The notes beneath the pieces are model-generated. The model worked only from the letters and a program-made list of their open reading frames with translations. It was not told the DNA's origin and made no database searches. The position numbers and the translations under genes are program-made. Of a DNA stretch of 21,742 bases, positions 7,919-15,236 are shown piece by piece; within the stretch, counting starts at the first letter, position 1; the number at the start of each line of letters is the position of its first letter. The DNA lies in the IMG/VR virus record IMGVR_UViG_3300035698_001633, positions 1 to 21,742 of that record; one strand, written 5' to 3'. The stretch comes from a virus.

Positions 7919-8239
7919 TTAAGCTTTTTCTATCCATTCAGTAATCATACATCTAGGCGTTGTTCCTGCTACAGAAATCAATCCTGTAGGTATAACACCA
8001 GCGTTAAATGTAAGAGCACCACCCGTTCCGTCGTCCGCTCCTGTACCGCCTGCTAATACGTAATTAAATACTGTAACAGAGGCTGTTCCACCGAAACGCA
8101 CAAACAAAGGGTCCGTGTCTAGGTTTTGGATAGTCAAACCACAACGGTTATTGTTCGCTGCTAGTGCTGTACCAGCGGATGTAACGATCACTGGAACACT
8201 TGTTGTCTGCGATCCTGATATTACGTGTTGTAATGACAT
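7919..8239 (-). CDS. Small beta-rich virion protein, decoration-like (106 aa)
   Basis: The sequence is a run of short beta strands (TTSVPVIVTSAGTALAANNN, RCGLTIQNLDTDPLFVRFGG) with a Gly/Asp loop (AGGTGADDGTGGALTFNAG). Proteins of this type, about 100 residues with an NLDTDPLFVRFGG-like strand pair, are common next to capsid genes in short-tailed environmental phages and are usually found as minor virion components. Exact function is unknown. It lies between the larger decoration-like gene and the coiled-coil gene, separated from the former by a perfect 7-bp hairpin. Confidence 0.65.
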   Translation of the reverse strand: MSLQHVISGSQTTSVPVIVTSAGTALAANNNRCGLTIQNLDTDPLFVRFGGTASVTVFNYVLAGGTGADDGTGGALTFNAGVIPTGLISVAGTTPRCMITEWIEKA

Positions 8240-8258
8240 GTTTTTGAATTAAAGATTT

Positions 8259-8279
8259 GCCCTGATTAAAGCTCAGGGC
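8259..8279 (-). terminator. Intergenic hairpin, possible weak terminator or processing site
   Basis: GCCCTGA and TCAGGGC pair perfectly (7 bp) around a seven-base loop, in the gap between two virion genes. There is no real U-tract after it in the leftward direction (AAATCTTTAATTC), so it is more likely an mRNA-stabilising or attenuating hairpin than a strong terminator. Confidence 0.45.
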
Positions 8280-8286
8280 TAGAAGC

Positions 8287-8847
8287 TTACTGAGATACGA
8301 ATCCCCATACTGAGAATACAATCTTACCAGCGGTTACATCTTCACCTCCTCCGACTGTGATACCAACCGTTCGTGCGGCTGTAGTCTTAATAGCGGCGAT
8401 AGTAGCAGTGCCAGGCGTTAGCTTGACTCCAGCATCAAATGGGTTAGTGCCATCACTGATAGCTTTAGCCGTAACGATTTCGCCGTCTGTTGGAACTGTT
8501 AGCGAGATTGTCGCTGCATCGCTTGCTGATGTGCAGGTAGTAATTACATCGTATAGTACGCATGTAGCTACAAAGTTGTCTGGTAGTGTTACAGAATCAG
8601 CTAGTACTATTGCACCTTCAGTGCCTCCGTCTACTGCGAAATCGTAAACTACTAGATGTTTAACCTGGATAAAGTCACCCGCAACCCCTGCCGAGCTAAC
8701 GACCTTAGCTGCAGTGATTGAGTCGTCAGGCTGAAGAGTAGCTCCTGTCTTGCTAATTACCTCTGTTCCGTCTCCTAGGAAAACACCGCTTCCTTCTGCA
8801 CCACTAATTACGATCTTCTCGGCTAGTAATGGATTTTTATTTGGCAT
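8287..8847 (-). CDS. Head decoration/minor capsid-type protein (186 aa)
   Basis: A longer frame begins at 8892, but the ATG at 8847 is chosen because it has the A/T leader (tttaatttaaaaaca) and the upstream extension would cross the terminator hairpin. It reads MPNKNPLLAEKIVISGAEGS and continues as beta-rich sequence. The segment VTLPDNFVATCVLYDVITTC with TSASDAATISLTVPTDG and ISDGTNPFDAG matches a pattern I know from proteins that follow the capsid gene in many marine and freshwater podovirus genomes, where they are called hypothetical structural proteins. A decoration or head-fibre role is inferred. Confidence 0.65.
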   Translation of the reverse strand: MPNKNPLLAEKIVISGAEGSGVFLGDGTEVISKTGATLQPDDSITAAKVVSSAGVAGDFIQVKHLVVYDFAVDGGTEGAIVLADSVTLPDNFVATCVLYDVITTCTSASDAATISLTVPTDGEIVTAKAISDGTNPFDAGVKLTPGTATIAAIKTTAARTVGITVGGGEDVTAGKIVFSVWGFVSQ

Positions 8848-8853
8848 TGTTTT

Positions 8854-8890
8854 TAAATTAAAGAAATAAAGGGGAGACCGAAGCCTCCCC
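8854..8890 (-). terminator. UUCG-loop terminator/attenuator after the capsid gene
   Basis: Read leftward: GGGGAGGCTTCGGTCTCCCC, an 8-bp stem (six G:C-rich pairs, one G:U, then C:G) closed by a UUCG tetraloop. The U-rich tract TTTATTTCTTTAATTT follows. It lies eight bases beyond the major capsid stop and before the decoration-gene start. The shape is that of an intrinsic terminator. Partial termination here would keep capsid mRNA in excess over downstream tail mRNA, as in T7 and other phages. Confidence 0.75.
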
Positions 8891-8897
8891 AACCGTG

Positions 8898-10070
8898 TTA
8901 TGCGTTAGCTGTGATTGCTACAAGTCTGTTCTTGTCTCTTTCAAATGTTTTTACACCGTATAATTGGTGTGCAGCATAGTTTATAACGATTCCAGCTGTA
9001 TCTGAAGCTGGTGCGTTAAATAACTGTGGTGACATTTGCATTCCACAACATACAGCTCCAACTTTACCTAGTAATAGGCTAGTAGTTTCTGTACCGAATT
9101 CGTTACCTCCAGCTGTGAAGGTTTGTGTAGCGTCAATCTTGTTATTAGCAGAGATTGTTGCAACATTAGCAGCAAAGGCTGTGATAGCGAAACTTTCGTT
9201 TGCTAGTAATGCTCTATCATCAGCTGATACGTCAATGTAAGTAGAAGCACCTGGTGTACCTGTACCGTTGATTGCTAACACAATGTTTGCTTGAGTTGCA
9301 GCAGCAGAAGCCCCAATTGAGATTTCTCCAGCAGCAGTAGCTGTTCCGTTAGTAACAAATGTCCACACTACACCCGCTAGAGTCATAGTATTTGTATTAG
9401 TTATATTCACAGGAGCTGAAAGCGTTACAGAGTTTGGCAAGTTATTAGAAACGTAAGTCATCATTCCATTGAATGAACCTGCGAATCCATTTCTGAAGAT
9501 TGAGTCTGAAACGTTGAATCCGTTAGCAAGACCTGACTGTTCGATTAGAGCAGCTCTTTCAGGATCTACTACTAGGAACTCTTTACCAGCTCCAGCGTTT
9601 TGTCTTCTTAGAACAGCTCTACTGTCTGAAACTACATTGAAGATTGTTCCAGATGTAAGTGTTCCACCAGCAACAGTTCCAAGAGCGTTTGCCACACCGT
9701 CAGATAATACTGCTTGATCTACACCGTTGTTTAATTGGTATACTGATTGTTCAGCATATTGTGCTTCAAAGTCTGAAGCAGATTGTCTTAGCTGAGCTAC
9801 GTCAACTGAGAAAGGTACTACTTCTCTTTGATCCACTACTAGTGAATCTTGTGTAGATACGTTGCTTGGGAATGTAATTGTTCCTCCTGCTGCGTAAGCT
9901 TCACGTTGAAGATCAGATAAGTAAGGGAAATTAATTTGGTCTCCGTCTACTAGTTCTGATTGAAATCTGTTATAAGCGATGCTTATAGCTACAAGTCCTT
10001 TGTTTCGGAAAGCTTGTGCGTATCTCCTGTATTTTTCTGGAATTAGTGGTCCAGCTGTTGAAAATGACAT
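8898..10070 (-). CDS. Major capsid protein, HK97-fold, with inserted beta domain
   Basis: A 390-residue protein in the expected place after the scaffold gene. Signs of an HK97-type coat: N-arm and helix (YRRYAQAFRNKGLVAISIAY), E-loop-like strands (GDQINFPYLSDL, GGTITFPSNVSTQDSLVVDQ, REVVPFSVDVAQ), spine helix (SASDFEAQYAEQSVYQLNNG), and a P-domain strand with EFLVVDPERAALIEQSG. Residues about 216-331 look inserted. This stretch is low-complexity, beta-rich and Thr/Ala-rich (TLAGVVWTFVTNGTATAAGE, then STYIDVSADDRALLANES), after which the capsid fold resumes (GKVGAVCCGMQMSPQLF, AAHQLYGVKTFERDKNRLV). The gene lies between the scaffold and a strong terminator. A P22-like or other coat subfamily cannot be decided by eye. 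Confidence 0.85.
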   Translation of the reverse strand: MSFSTAGPLIPEKYRRYAQAFRNKGLVAISIAYNRFQSELVDGDQINFPYLSDLQREAYAAGGTITFPSNVSTQDSLVVDQREVVPFSVDVAQLRQSASDFEAQYAEQSVYQLNNGVDQAVLSDGVANALGTVAGGTLTSGTIFNVVSDSRAVLRRQNAGAGKEFLVVDPERAALIEQSGLANGFNVSDSIFRNGFAGSFNGMMTYVSNNLPNSVTLSAPVNITNTNTMTLAGVVWTFVTNGTATAAGEISIGASAAATQANIVLAINGTGTPGASTYIDVSADDRALLANESFAITAFAANVATISANNKIDATQTFTAGGNEFGTETTSLLLGKVGAVCCGMQMSPQLFNAPASDTAGIVINYAAHQLYGVKTFERDKNRLVAITANA

Positions 10071-10079
10071 GTTGTAAAA

Positions 10080-10104
10080 GGGTTAAATTTTTATATTTTA
10101 ACCC
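10080..10104 (-). terminator. A/T-rich hairpin between scaffold and capsid genes
   Basis: GGGTTAAA and TTTAACCC pair perfectly (8 bp) around a nine-base A/T loop. Read leftward the stem is followed by TTTTAC, a short U-run. It lies just upstream of the capsid start (10070), so it may attenuate transcription or protect the capsid mRNA 5' end after processing. Confidence 0.4.
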
Positions 10105-10114
10105 CTATAACGGT

Positions 10115-10741
10115 TTAGCGTCCAAATGGTTTATTCTTATTCGCTGCGTCTATTAAGGCATCATCTGACATGTGTTTCCACGCATCAGGACCTTGATTAG
10201 ATGTAGCTTTAGTTCCCATTTTAGGAAGTGCCATTGCAGTTCTCTGTGCAGATGTTAGATCTCTTGCAGCTAGTTGTTCTTGGAACCTCATAGCTGTAGA
10301 TAATGCTTTATGCATAGGAACGCCATCAGCATTCAAGTCTTTTGCTTCTTTGATGATTTCTTTTAAGGCTTCAGCGTTTAGACCGAGTCCTTTAAGTTTG
10401 GCTTTCTGCTCTCCGTAAAGAGTTTCCGCTTTCTCAGCAGCCCGTAGTTTTGCTACTTCTTGCTGGATAACCGATTTAGTATCAACAGTTCTTGTTAAGC
10501 TGTCTTGAATCCACTTATGCGGAATCTCCTCAACTGTAACTTCTCCTGAATCTACCTTAGCTTGCCAAGCATCAATTTGCTTTTGCTTGTTTGCTTCTGC
10601 GACACTGTCGCCTTTGTTTTCTTCACCGTCCAAGGCTTCATCAATTGAAACTTTTTTTTTGGTGGTACTCACTTCTGAGCTTTCTTCAGGCTTTTCAAAT
10701 GGAATTAACTCATCTAAGTCCTGGTACTTGTCTTCAGACAT
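10115..10741 (-). CDS. Capsid scaffolding-like protein (208 aa)
   Basis: Located directly upstream of the major capsid gene. The N-terminal half is acidic and probably disordered (MSEDKYQDLDELIPFEKPEE, SIDEALDGEENKGD). The middle is helical with heptad-like spacing (VIQQEVAKLRAAEKAETLYG, LNAEALKEIIKEAKDLNADG). The C-terminus ends in a short helix with basic residues (DALIDAANKNKPFGR), typical of the coat-binding helix of scaffolds. Length and composition match scaffolding proteins of short-tailed phages. No protease is seen next to it. The sequence is family-diverse, so the call rests on architecture and gene order. Confidence 0.7.
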   Translation of the reverse strand: MSEDKYQDLDELIPFEKPEESSEVSTTKKKVSIDEALDGEENKGDSVAEANKQKQIDAWQAKVDSGEVTVEEIPHKWIQDSLTRTVDTKSVIQQEVAKLRAAEKAETLYGEQKAKLKGLGLNAEALKEIIKEAKDLNADGVPMHKALSTAMRFQEQLAARDLTSAQRTAMALPKMGTKATSNQGPDAWKHMSDDALIDAANKNKPFGR

Positions 10742-10798
10742 TGTATAGGTGTTAATGTTTTTTATAGCCTATTGACTATAGGAAGCACCACAACAAGC

Positions 10799-10845
10799 CA
10801 CGACAACGAGCTGTAATGCTACCTATAATAAATAGGTGTGTCGTG
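10799..10845 (-). ncRNA. Structured leader with 7-bp closing stem and inner hairpin(s)
   Basis: CACGACA and TGTCGTG pair perfectly (7 bp) and enclose a second perfect hairpin ACCTAT-AATAA-ATAGGT (10821-10837) plus a weak AGC/GCT stem, giving a possible three-way junction of 47 bases. It lies in the 131-base gap between the 104-aa gene and the scaffold gene, in the leader expected from a possible promoter at 10872-10880. It may be a 5' leader element, and it is not a recognised riboswitch or tRNA. Confidence 0.4.
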
Positions 10846-10871
10846 TATCTGAATTTAAATGATCTACTGAT

Positions 10872-10880
10872 ATTATAACA
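10872..10880 (-). promoter_or_regulatory. Possible extended -10 promoter for scaffold and capsid genes
   Basis: Read leftward, TGTTATAAT is a perfect extended -10 (TGn then TATAAT) overlapping the stop of the 104-aa gene. A good -35 is not visible, but extended -10 promoters tolerate this. A start around 10865 would give a 120-base leader containing the branched hairpin at 10799-10845. Confidence 0.4.
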
Positions 10881-11187
10881 TATCCTTAACGTCTATGGTA
10901 TTCTTTTTCACTTCTTGTAATTCGTGAGATCTTTCAGCGCATGCTTGTGCAAATATTTTGCTGAACTCTAATACAGCTTTCTTATAAGCCGCCAATTCAT
11001 CAGGCGTGAAACTTTCCTTAGAAACATAGTTATGAATCAATGAAGCCCCTGCTATACCCAACTCATCTTTATACATAAAATAAAGGTCACCAAACGCATT
11101 AACTGCTTTCTGTGTACCTAGTAAACTTCTGGACTTACTGTCTTTGTAGACTCTTTGTCTTAAGAACTTCTGAACGTATTTAAACAT
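10873..11187 (-). CDS. Hypothetical protein between portal and scaffold (104 aa)
   Basis: Begins MFKYVQKFLRQRVYKDSKSR and is mostly helical (FGDLYFMYKDELGIAGASLI, DELAAYKKAVLEFSKIFAQA), with a basic N-terminus and a Lys/Glu-rich C-terminus. No family is recognised. Small genes between portal and scaffold in podoviruses often encode connector-associated or minor head proteins. The start has the leader AATCAACCACGATG, also seen before the 24-codon frame at 14384, and lies nine bases after the portal stop. Confidence 0.6.
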   Translation of the reverse strand: MFKYVQKFLRQRVYKDSKSRSLLGTQKAVNAFGDLYFMYKDELGIAGASLIHNYVSKESFTPDELAAYKKAVLEFSKIFAQACAERSHELQEVKKNTIDVKDML

Positions 11188-11196
11188 CGTGGTTGA

Positions 11197-12963
11197 TTAG
11201 ATTGCTGGTTGTACATCTGCACTTCTTGCATTTACTTTGATTCTATCAGTTTCGCTTACGCCTGCACTTGGTGCTCCTGCTATAGCGGCTTGGCTCACTT
11301 GGCCTTGCCCTTCTGGTACTCCTGGCGGCTGACCTGCTATTCCTAAATCTTCTGGTCTTATGTCTTGTTCGTTATATCCTGCAAGTTTTAACACTTGTTT
11401 CAATTGTGCTGGACTTCCTGGCGGTAACATAGCCAACATCTTTTCTGCTCTTGCTTGCTGTAATACATTTGATGGATAAACTCCGCTTCTTGCGTTGATG
11501 ATAGTGAAGTACGTATATTCTATTAACTCTTCTGCTACGTCCCCTAATGTAATGTTTTCTACCCCGATTTCTTCTAATACTCCTGCTGGTATCTTAACTG
11601 TCGTATGAACTGGAAGCTCACTGTCAATCGGTACAAACTTTTCTATAAAGTCCATAGTGACATCAACTGCAAACTTAAACTCAGAAGCATTATACTCCAT
11701 AACTTGTTTAACGAAAGCATTAGCTCCTTCCTCTTCGGCAATAACTTGCGAAGCTGTGATATTAGAACCTCTATCAATTTCATCTATATTTATTCCTAGT
11801 CTCGCTATCTCTCTTGTAAGCTGATCCCATACCGCTTGCCATTCATTGAACAGGTTTTGCGTCATTAAGCTTGTAGCCTGTACTTGGTTGCTCCCTGTTG
11901 CGTCTTGTTCGACTGTGACGAATCCTCTTTTACCATTAGCCTTGTCTTCTTCTGCTGCCATTAGATCGTCAAAGAATCTATCCGCCTGACTTGCTGGTAA
12001 ATTAACTAGCGTTGTAGGCCAAGTATTCTCTGCTATATGTGCTAACTCTAAGTTTAGTAATTGTCTTTGAACGATTGCCAGTCTGTAAAGCATGTGGCCT
12101 AGCCCATAGTTCCAGAAACCTTCCATCGCTGGTTGCAGGTAAAGGTGAACTGCTGGTATGTAAGGCTTACCTTTTAAAACAAATGGGTACTTATCTCCTT
12201 TCTTCTTATCAACTATTGTACAACTTCTACCTGCGAATACTGTAAAACTCTTATCTGATAGATCGTAAGAGTATGCAATATCGCAAGAGTCGTTCTCGTC
12301 AATCGTTGTTTGCTGTTCATAACTTCTATTAGTTTCGTTCTGTTGGAATTTCTCTCTTGGTATCTCACCTACAATCTTATCTCTTTTAATTCTAGGGTAA
12401 AGATTCCCTGCTACTTCTTTAGGGTAAGAATAAACTATAACCATCTTAGTCACGCTTTGGCCGCTCTTACCTCTCATTTTAGTAGCGTACTGGTCTACGT
12501 AAACATTTGATATTGGTGCGTTTTGGAATCCAATAGGCATGTCAGCCTCTTCTTCTGTTGCTCCTACATGAATAATTGCGTCACCCAGTAAAGTCATATT
12601 GATAAACGCTCCTGCCTTGTCTCGTAAAGCTTCTTTAAATCCTCCTTCATCCATAACAGTCCCGATTCCATCAGCTACAATCTTTTCTACGTCTTCTGGT
12701 CTTTCTACTCCATGTACTGCAAAGTCCAAAGGTTTCATCCTTCCGAGTACTTTCCATAAAGCTTGCATGAACAGTTGAGAACTTAATCTACGTGGACCGC
12801 TTGGTTCTTGAACTTCAATACCTTCTTGGAATAACTTGAATATCTTTTCGTATGCAGAAAAACGACTAGAGTTTAAAGTCCAGTTGTCGTTAATAACCTT
12901 AAGAGCGGATGCTACCTGCTTGTCATTCTTGTCATCTTTAGCCACAACGTTATCGCTTGCCAT
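11197..12963 (-). CDS. Portal (head-tail connector) protein
   Basis: A 588-residue protein (from the ATG at 12963; a GTG nine bases upstream is less likely) following TerL. It shows the podovirus portal pattern: N-terminal helix and wing (RLSSQLFMQALWKVLGRMKP), a central conserved part (FWNYGLGHMLYRLAIVQRQL, LNLELAHIAENTWPT, an ENxWPT signature), the stem/clip (EWQAVWDQLTREIARLGINI, RGSNITASQVIAEEEGANAF) and a disordered Pro/Gly/Gln-rich C-terminal tail (GIAGQPPGVPEGQGQVSQAA). Length is that of connector proteins of short-tailed phages. Its own promoter (12999-13027) lies at the end of the TerL gene. The role is a dodecameric ring at the packaging vertex. Confidence 0.9.
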   Translation of the reverse strand: MASDNVVAKDDKNDKQVASALKVINDNWTLNSSRFSAYEKIFKLFQEGIEVQEPSGPRRLSSQLFMQALWKVLGRMKPLDFAVHGVERPEDVEKIVADGIGTVMDEGGFKEALRDKAGAFINMTLLGDAIIHVGATEEEADMPIGFQNAPISNVYVDQYATKMRGKSGQSVTKMVIVYSYPKEVAGNLYPRIKRDKIVGEIPREKFQQNETNRSYEQQTTIDENDSCDIAYSYDLSDKSFTVFAGRSCTIVDKKKGDKYPFVLKGKPYIPAVHLYLQPAMEGFWNYGLGHMLYRLAIVQRQLLNLELAHIAENTWPTTLVNLPASQADRFFDDLMAAEEDKANGKRGFVTVEQDATGSNQVQATSLMTQNLFNEWQAVWDQLTREIARLGINIDEIDRGSNITASQVIAEEEGANAFVKQVMEYNASEFKFAVDVTMDFIEKFVPIDSELPVHTTVKIPAGVLEEIGVENITLGDVAEELIEYTYFTIINARSGVYPSNVLQQARAEKMLAMLPPGSPAQLKQVLKLAGYNEQDIRPEDLGIAGQPPGVPEGQGQVSQAAIAGAPSAGVSETDRIKVNARSADVQPAI

Positions 12964-12998
12964 AGGCTTCACAATTAAATTTACGTCGTGTTACGTAT

Positions 12999-13027
12999 AT
13001 TATACCCTTACTTTGCAATTCTATCAA
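12999..13027 (-). promoter_or_regulatory. Promoter for the portal gene (sigma-70 type)
   Basis: Leftward reading: -35 TTGATA (13022-13027), 17-bp spacer, -10 TATAAT (12999-13004) in GGGTATAATATACG. The -35 overlaps the TerL stop codon. The start point near 12992 leaves a short leader before the ATG at 12963. The -10 context GGTATAATATA recurs at 4606-4611. Confidence 0.7.
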
Positions 13028-14307
13028 TAAGATTGTTTGCCTGATGTTTTTCTTCGGTCAAGTCTTTTCCTGCTTGTGTGTGATTCCAAGAAAGGATCGC
13101 TGGTACTTATGTCAGACGGAATTCCGTCTGAGTACCTTTGTCTGGCCGCTCTGTACATTGCTGGATCTTTCTTTTTAACGTAACCACCTAGCCCATAACG
13201 GATTGCATCCATTGGATCAGAGAAGTCATGGTGTGGAACGTTTAGAACTTTACCGTCTTTGTCTACTTTCCATAAGTAATTCCTAAAACACTTGATCGTA
13301 TCAATACTTCGCTTAGTAACGCTGATCTTCTGATCTTGAACAAAACTAATCCCTTGATTAACACTGCCTGGCCCTTTCTTCGCTCCGATGATATTCACTC
13401 CGTAACTTCTTATTTCATCAATACTCTTAGGTTCCGCACTATCAGCTATGGTTAAGACTGAATCTTCAAACGTGTTCAAGAAGTCAGCTATTTGTTTGTT
13501 AGTCATTCCTTTTCTGTAGAGTTGTTCGTCAACAATGAAACCTCCATTGTATTCGTAGATGTCCTCAATCACCGTAGGATCGTTTGAATAACCAAAGTCG
13601 AGTCCACGTACCGCCAGTCGTGCTTCGTGTGGTATTTCGTCTAAAATAGCCCATCCTTTATAGATTCTACCTTCGACCTCGCCAAGTAATCCGAGTCCGT
13701 AAACCATCCACCACCCAGGTCTATTCTTTCTTTTCTCAATAGCTTCCACGATTCTTTCATCTAAGGATTCGTTATCTAGGTAAGTTAAGATGATTAGTTC
13801 AACATCGTCTCGCTTAGGGATTACCTCAGTGTACAACCAGAATTCATTTGTAGGATTGAAATCAATATAGACTCCCTTCCTTGTTCTAACCTCTAGCTGT
13901 TCAAAAGCATCAAACGTAATGTTGTTTGCTTCGTTAAGAAAGAGCCAGTCCCTTCTTGCTCCTCTTAGCTTGGCTCCGTTATCAGATGAAAAGAACTCTG
14001 TCTGGTTTCCTGTCTCATGCGTGTAGATCTTATCTGTTGCGTTCCAATTCTGATCTTTCCAATAACCGTGTTCCTGCATGATCTTCTTAAAATCTCTGAT
14101 CGCTCCTCTTTTCAAATGAGGGATTGATTCTGAAACTACCGACGTTAACTCTCTAGACTCTACGTAAGATTGTGCTCTATCAATAATTAGGAGTAGAACC
14201 GAGATAGTCTTACCTGCTGACGTTCCACCTTGAAGTACACGGATACGCTTAGTCATCTTGGAAATCTTCTTTGCAGCCTGTGTAAAAGTAAATCCCATAC
14301 TTGACAT
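13024..14307 (-). CDS. terL: Large terminase subunit (Terminase_3/PBSX type)
   Basis: A 427-residue packaging motor with ATPase and nuclease parts. Walker A is QGGTSAGKT at residues 26-34. Walker B is LFLNEAN (122-128) with E126 as catalytic carboxylate. The coupling region follows (IDFNPTNEFWLYTEV). The RNase-H-like nuclease shows GLDFGYSNDPT (D237), LTIADSAEPK (D289) and HHDFSDPMDAIRYG (D364/D367), the three acidic positions of the family. Length is usual. It cleaves concatemeric DNA and drives packaging through the portal. It lies between small terminase and portal and ends at TGA, showing that TGA is a stop here. The start MSSMGF at 14307 is two bases beyond a possible 24-codon frame. Confidence 0.95.
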   Translation of the reverse strand: MSSMGFTFTQAAKKISKMTKRIRVLQGGTSAGKTISVLLLIIDRAQSYVESRELTSVVSESIPHLKRGAIRDFKKIMQEHGYWKDQNWNATDKIYTHETGNQTEFFSSDNGAKLRGARRDWLFLNEANNITFDAFEQLEVRTRKGVYIDFNPTNEFWLYTEVIPKRDDVELIILTYLDNESLDERIVEAIEKRKNRPGWWMVYGLGLLGEVEGRIYKGWAILDEIPHEARLAVRGLDFGYSNDPTVIEDIYEYNGGFIVDEQLYRKGMTNKQIADFLNTFEDSVLTIADSAEPKSIDEIRSYGVNIIGAKKGPGSVNQGISFVQDQKISVTKRSIDTIKCFRNYLWKVDKDGKVLNVPHHDFSDPMDAIRYGLGGYVKKKDPAMYRAARQRYSDGIPSDISTSDPFLESHTSRKRLDRRKTSGKQSY

Positions 14308-14309
14308 AA

Positions 14310-14384
14310 TTATCTATATTTCTTATCTACCCCGTGACCAAACCTGCCTAACGCGCTAATTCTTTTTTTGAGCTGTTCAATCAT
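14310..14384 (-). CDS. Possible 24-residue peptide between terminase genes
   Basis: ATG at 14384 follows the leader ccaaatcacg, closely like the leader of the 104-aa gene (ATCAACCACG before ATG). It reads MIEQLKKRISALGRFGHGVD followed by KKYR and a TAA only two bases before the TerL ATG, so translation of it could couple to TerL. The peptide is basic and helical. It may be a real leader peptide or chance. Nothing else supports it. Confidence 0.3.
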   Translation of the reverse strand: MIEQLKKRISALGRFGHGVDKKYR

Positions 14385-14394
14385 CGTGATTTGG

Positions 14395-14832
14395 TTAATC
14401 TTGTGCATCTTCCTTAGTCTTCCCTCCTAAAATGGGTGTTGGGAATAGCTTATCTCCATCTTTACCAGTGAGCTCTGTTCTTGATACTGGCCTACCTAAG
14501 ACTCTATCAAATAAGTTCTCGATAGATCTACCGTCAGGCTTCTCAGTAGTGATGTAATAATATTCTCCTTCAGTTTCTTCATTCAAATAAGATAGTATCT
14601 CTTGCTCGCAAGTGACTAACACGTGCTTTTCTTTCTGCTTCTTGTCTGATTGGTCTACACGGTAAAGAAAGCTACAACCCTCTGCTAGGGTGAATTGTGC
14701 ATTTAAAAGTCTATCCGCTTTCTGTAATACTCTTTTATTCATAGCTGCCTCAACTGTCCTCTTCTCAATAGTTTTCTTTCCGATCGCTCCTTTTGGTCTT
14801 CCTGCTCCTTCTCTCTTTCCACCTTTAGCCAT
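14395..14832 (-). CDS. terS: Small terminase subunit-like protein
   Basis: A 145-residue protein before TerL. The N-terminus MAKGGKREGAGRPKGAIGKK has the basic, glycine-rich G-A-G-R-P-K-G motif typical of small terminase and Terminase_2-like DNA-binding N-termini. A helical part follows (TVEAAMNKRVLQKADRLLNA), then a beta-containing core with EGEYYYITTEKPDGRSIENL and a C-terminal tail with the VLGRPVSRTEL segment that is common in phage small terminases and terminase-associated proteins. The role is recognition of the packaging site and stimulation of TerL. The gene has its own strong promoter at 14858-14886, suggesting it opens the packaging operon. Confidence 0.8.
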   Translation of the reverse strand: MAKGGKREGAGRPKGAIGKKTIEKRTVEAAMNKRVLQKADRLLNAQFTLAEGCSFLYRVDQSDKKQKEKHVLVTCEQEILSYLNEETEGEYYYITTEKPDGRSIENLFDRVLGRPVSRTELTGKDGDKLFPTPILGGKTKEDAQD

Positions 14833-14857
14833 ATAGATTCTTAAATCATATAAATCA

Positions 14858-14886
14858 ATTATACCATCTCTATTCAGTTATGTCTA
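14858..14886 (-). promoter_or_regulatory. Strong promoter for the terminase/late operon
   Basis: Leftward reading: -35 TAGACA (14881-14886), 17-bp spacer, -10 TATAAT (14858-14863) preceded by TGG, giving an extended -10. The -35 lies just past the stop of the 38-codon gene. The leader is about 20 bases (TTGATTTATATGATTTAAGA) and has no Shine-Dalgarno sequence. Confidence 0.75.
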
Positions 14887-14887
14887 A

Positions 14888-15004
14888 CTACTTAGTATGT
14901 ACTCGGTTATTAAAGTCTCTAGGGTTCTCTTCCTCTAGTCTGTCTACTAGCCATTGTATCTTATCATCTTTTGGTTCTTCTTGTTTGTCTGTAGGTTCGT
15001 TCAT
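14888..15004 (-). CDS. Small acidic protein (38 aa)
   Basis: Starts at the ATG at 15004, four bases after the preceding stop, leader TAACTAAAAGA. It reads MNEPTDKQEEPKDDKIQWLV and then DRLEEENPRDFNNRVHTK. The N-terminus is disordered and charged. A helix around KIQWLVDRLEEEN could bind a partner. The family is unknown, but operon spacing and absence of another candidate in this stretch make it a likely gene. It ends three bases before the small-terminase promoter begins. Confidence 0.5.
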   Translation of the reverse strand: MNEPTDKQEEPKDDKIQWLVDRLEEENPRDFNNRVHTK

Positions 15005-15008
15005 TCTT

Positions 15009-15236
15009 TTAGTTAACGTCTTTATTATTATTTATCGTGCATCGTTTTAAATGTCCTAGCATCCCTATCCGTTCAAAAGAGTTAGCGTTCCCAGCATCAC
15101 CGCTGCACCAAACTTCCCCATCTAAAAAACAGTAGAACACTCCTACCCTAGTCTTGCCTCCAACTTCTGCCTGTATAGCATCAGCAAACACTTCGGAAGC
15201 GTATTGGACGTTATCTCTTTGTGTTTCTTTAGACAT
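15009..15236 (-). CDS. Hypothetical early/middle protein (75 aa)
   Basis: The start at 15236 has AGAAAG close upstream. The protein has one possible beta-rich core (RVGVFYCFLDGEVWCSGDAG) with three Cys, and ends KDVN. No family is recognised. It lies in the chain of small genes between the replication block and the terminase genes, where phages keep host-takeover or nucleotide-metabolism accessory genes, but nothing specific can be said. Confidence 0.6.
   Translation of the reverse strand: MSKETQRDNVQYASEVFADAIQAEVGGKTRVGVFYCFLDGEVWCSGDAGNANSFERIGMLGHLKRCTINNNKDVN

Noticed and set aside
8287-8892. Long form of the decoration gene starting at 8892
   Set aside because: The extension would run through the UUCG terminator hairpin; ATG at 8847 has the standard leader.
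10768-10782. CCTAT-TGACT-ATAGG hairpin before the scaffold gene as a terminator
   Set aside because: No U-tract follows on the transcribed strand; the stem is only 5 bp.
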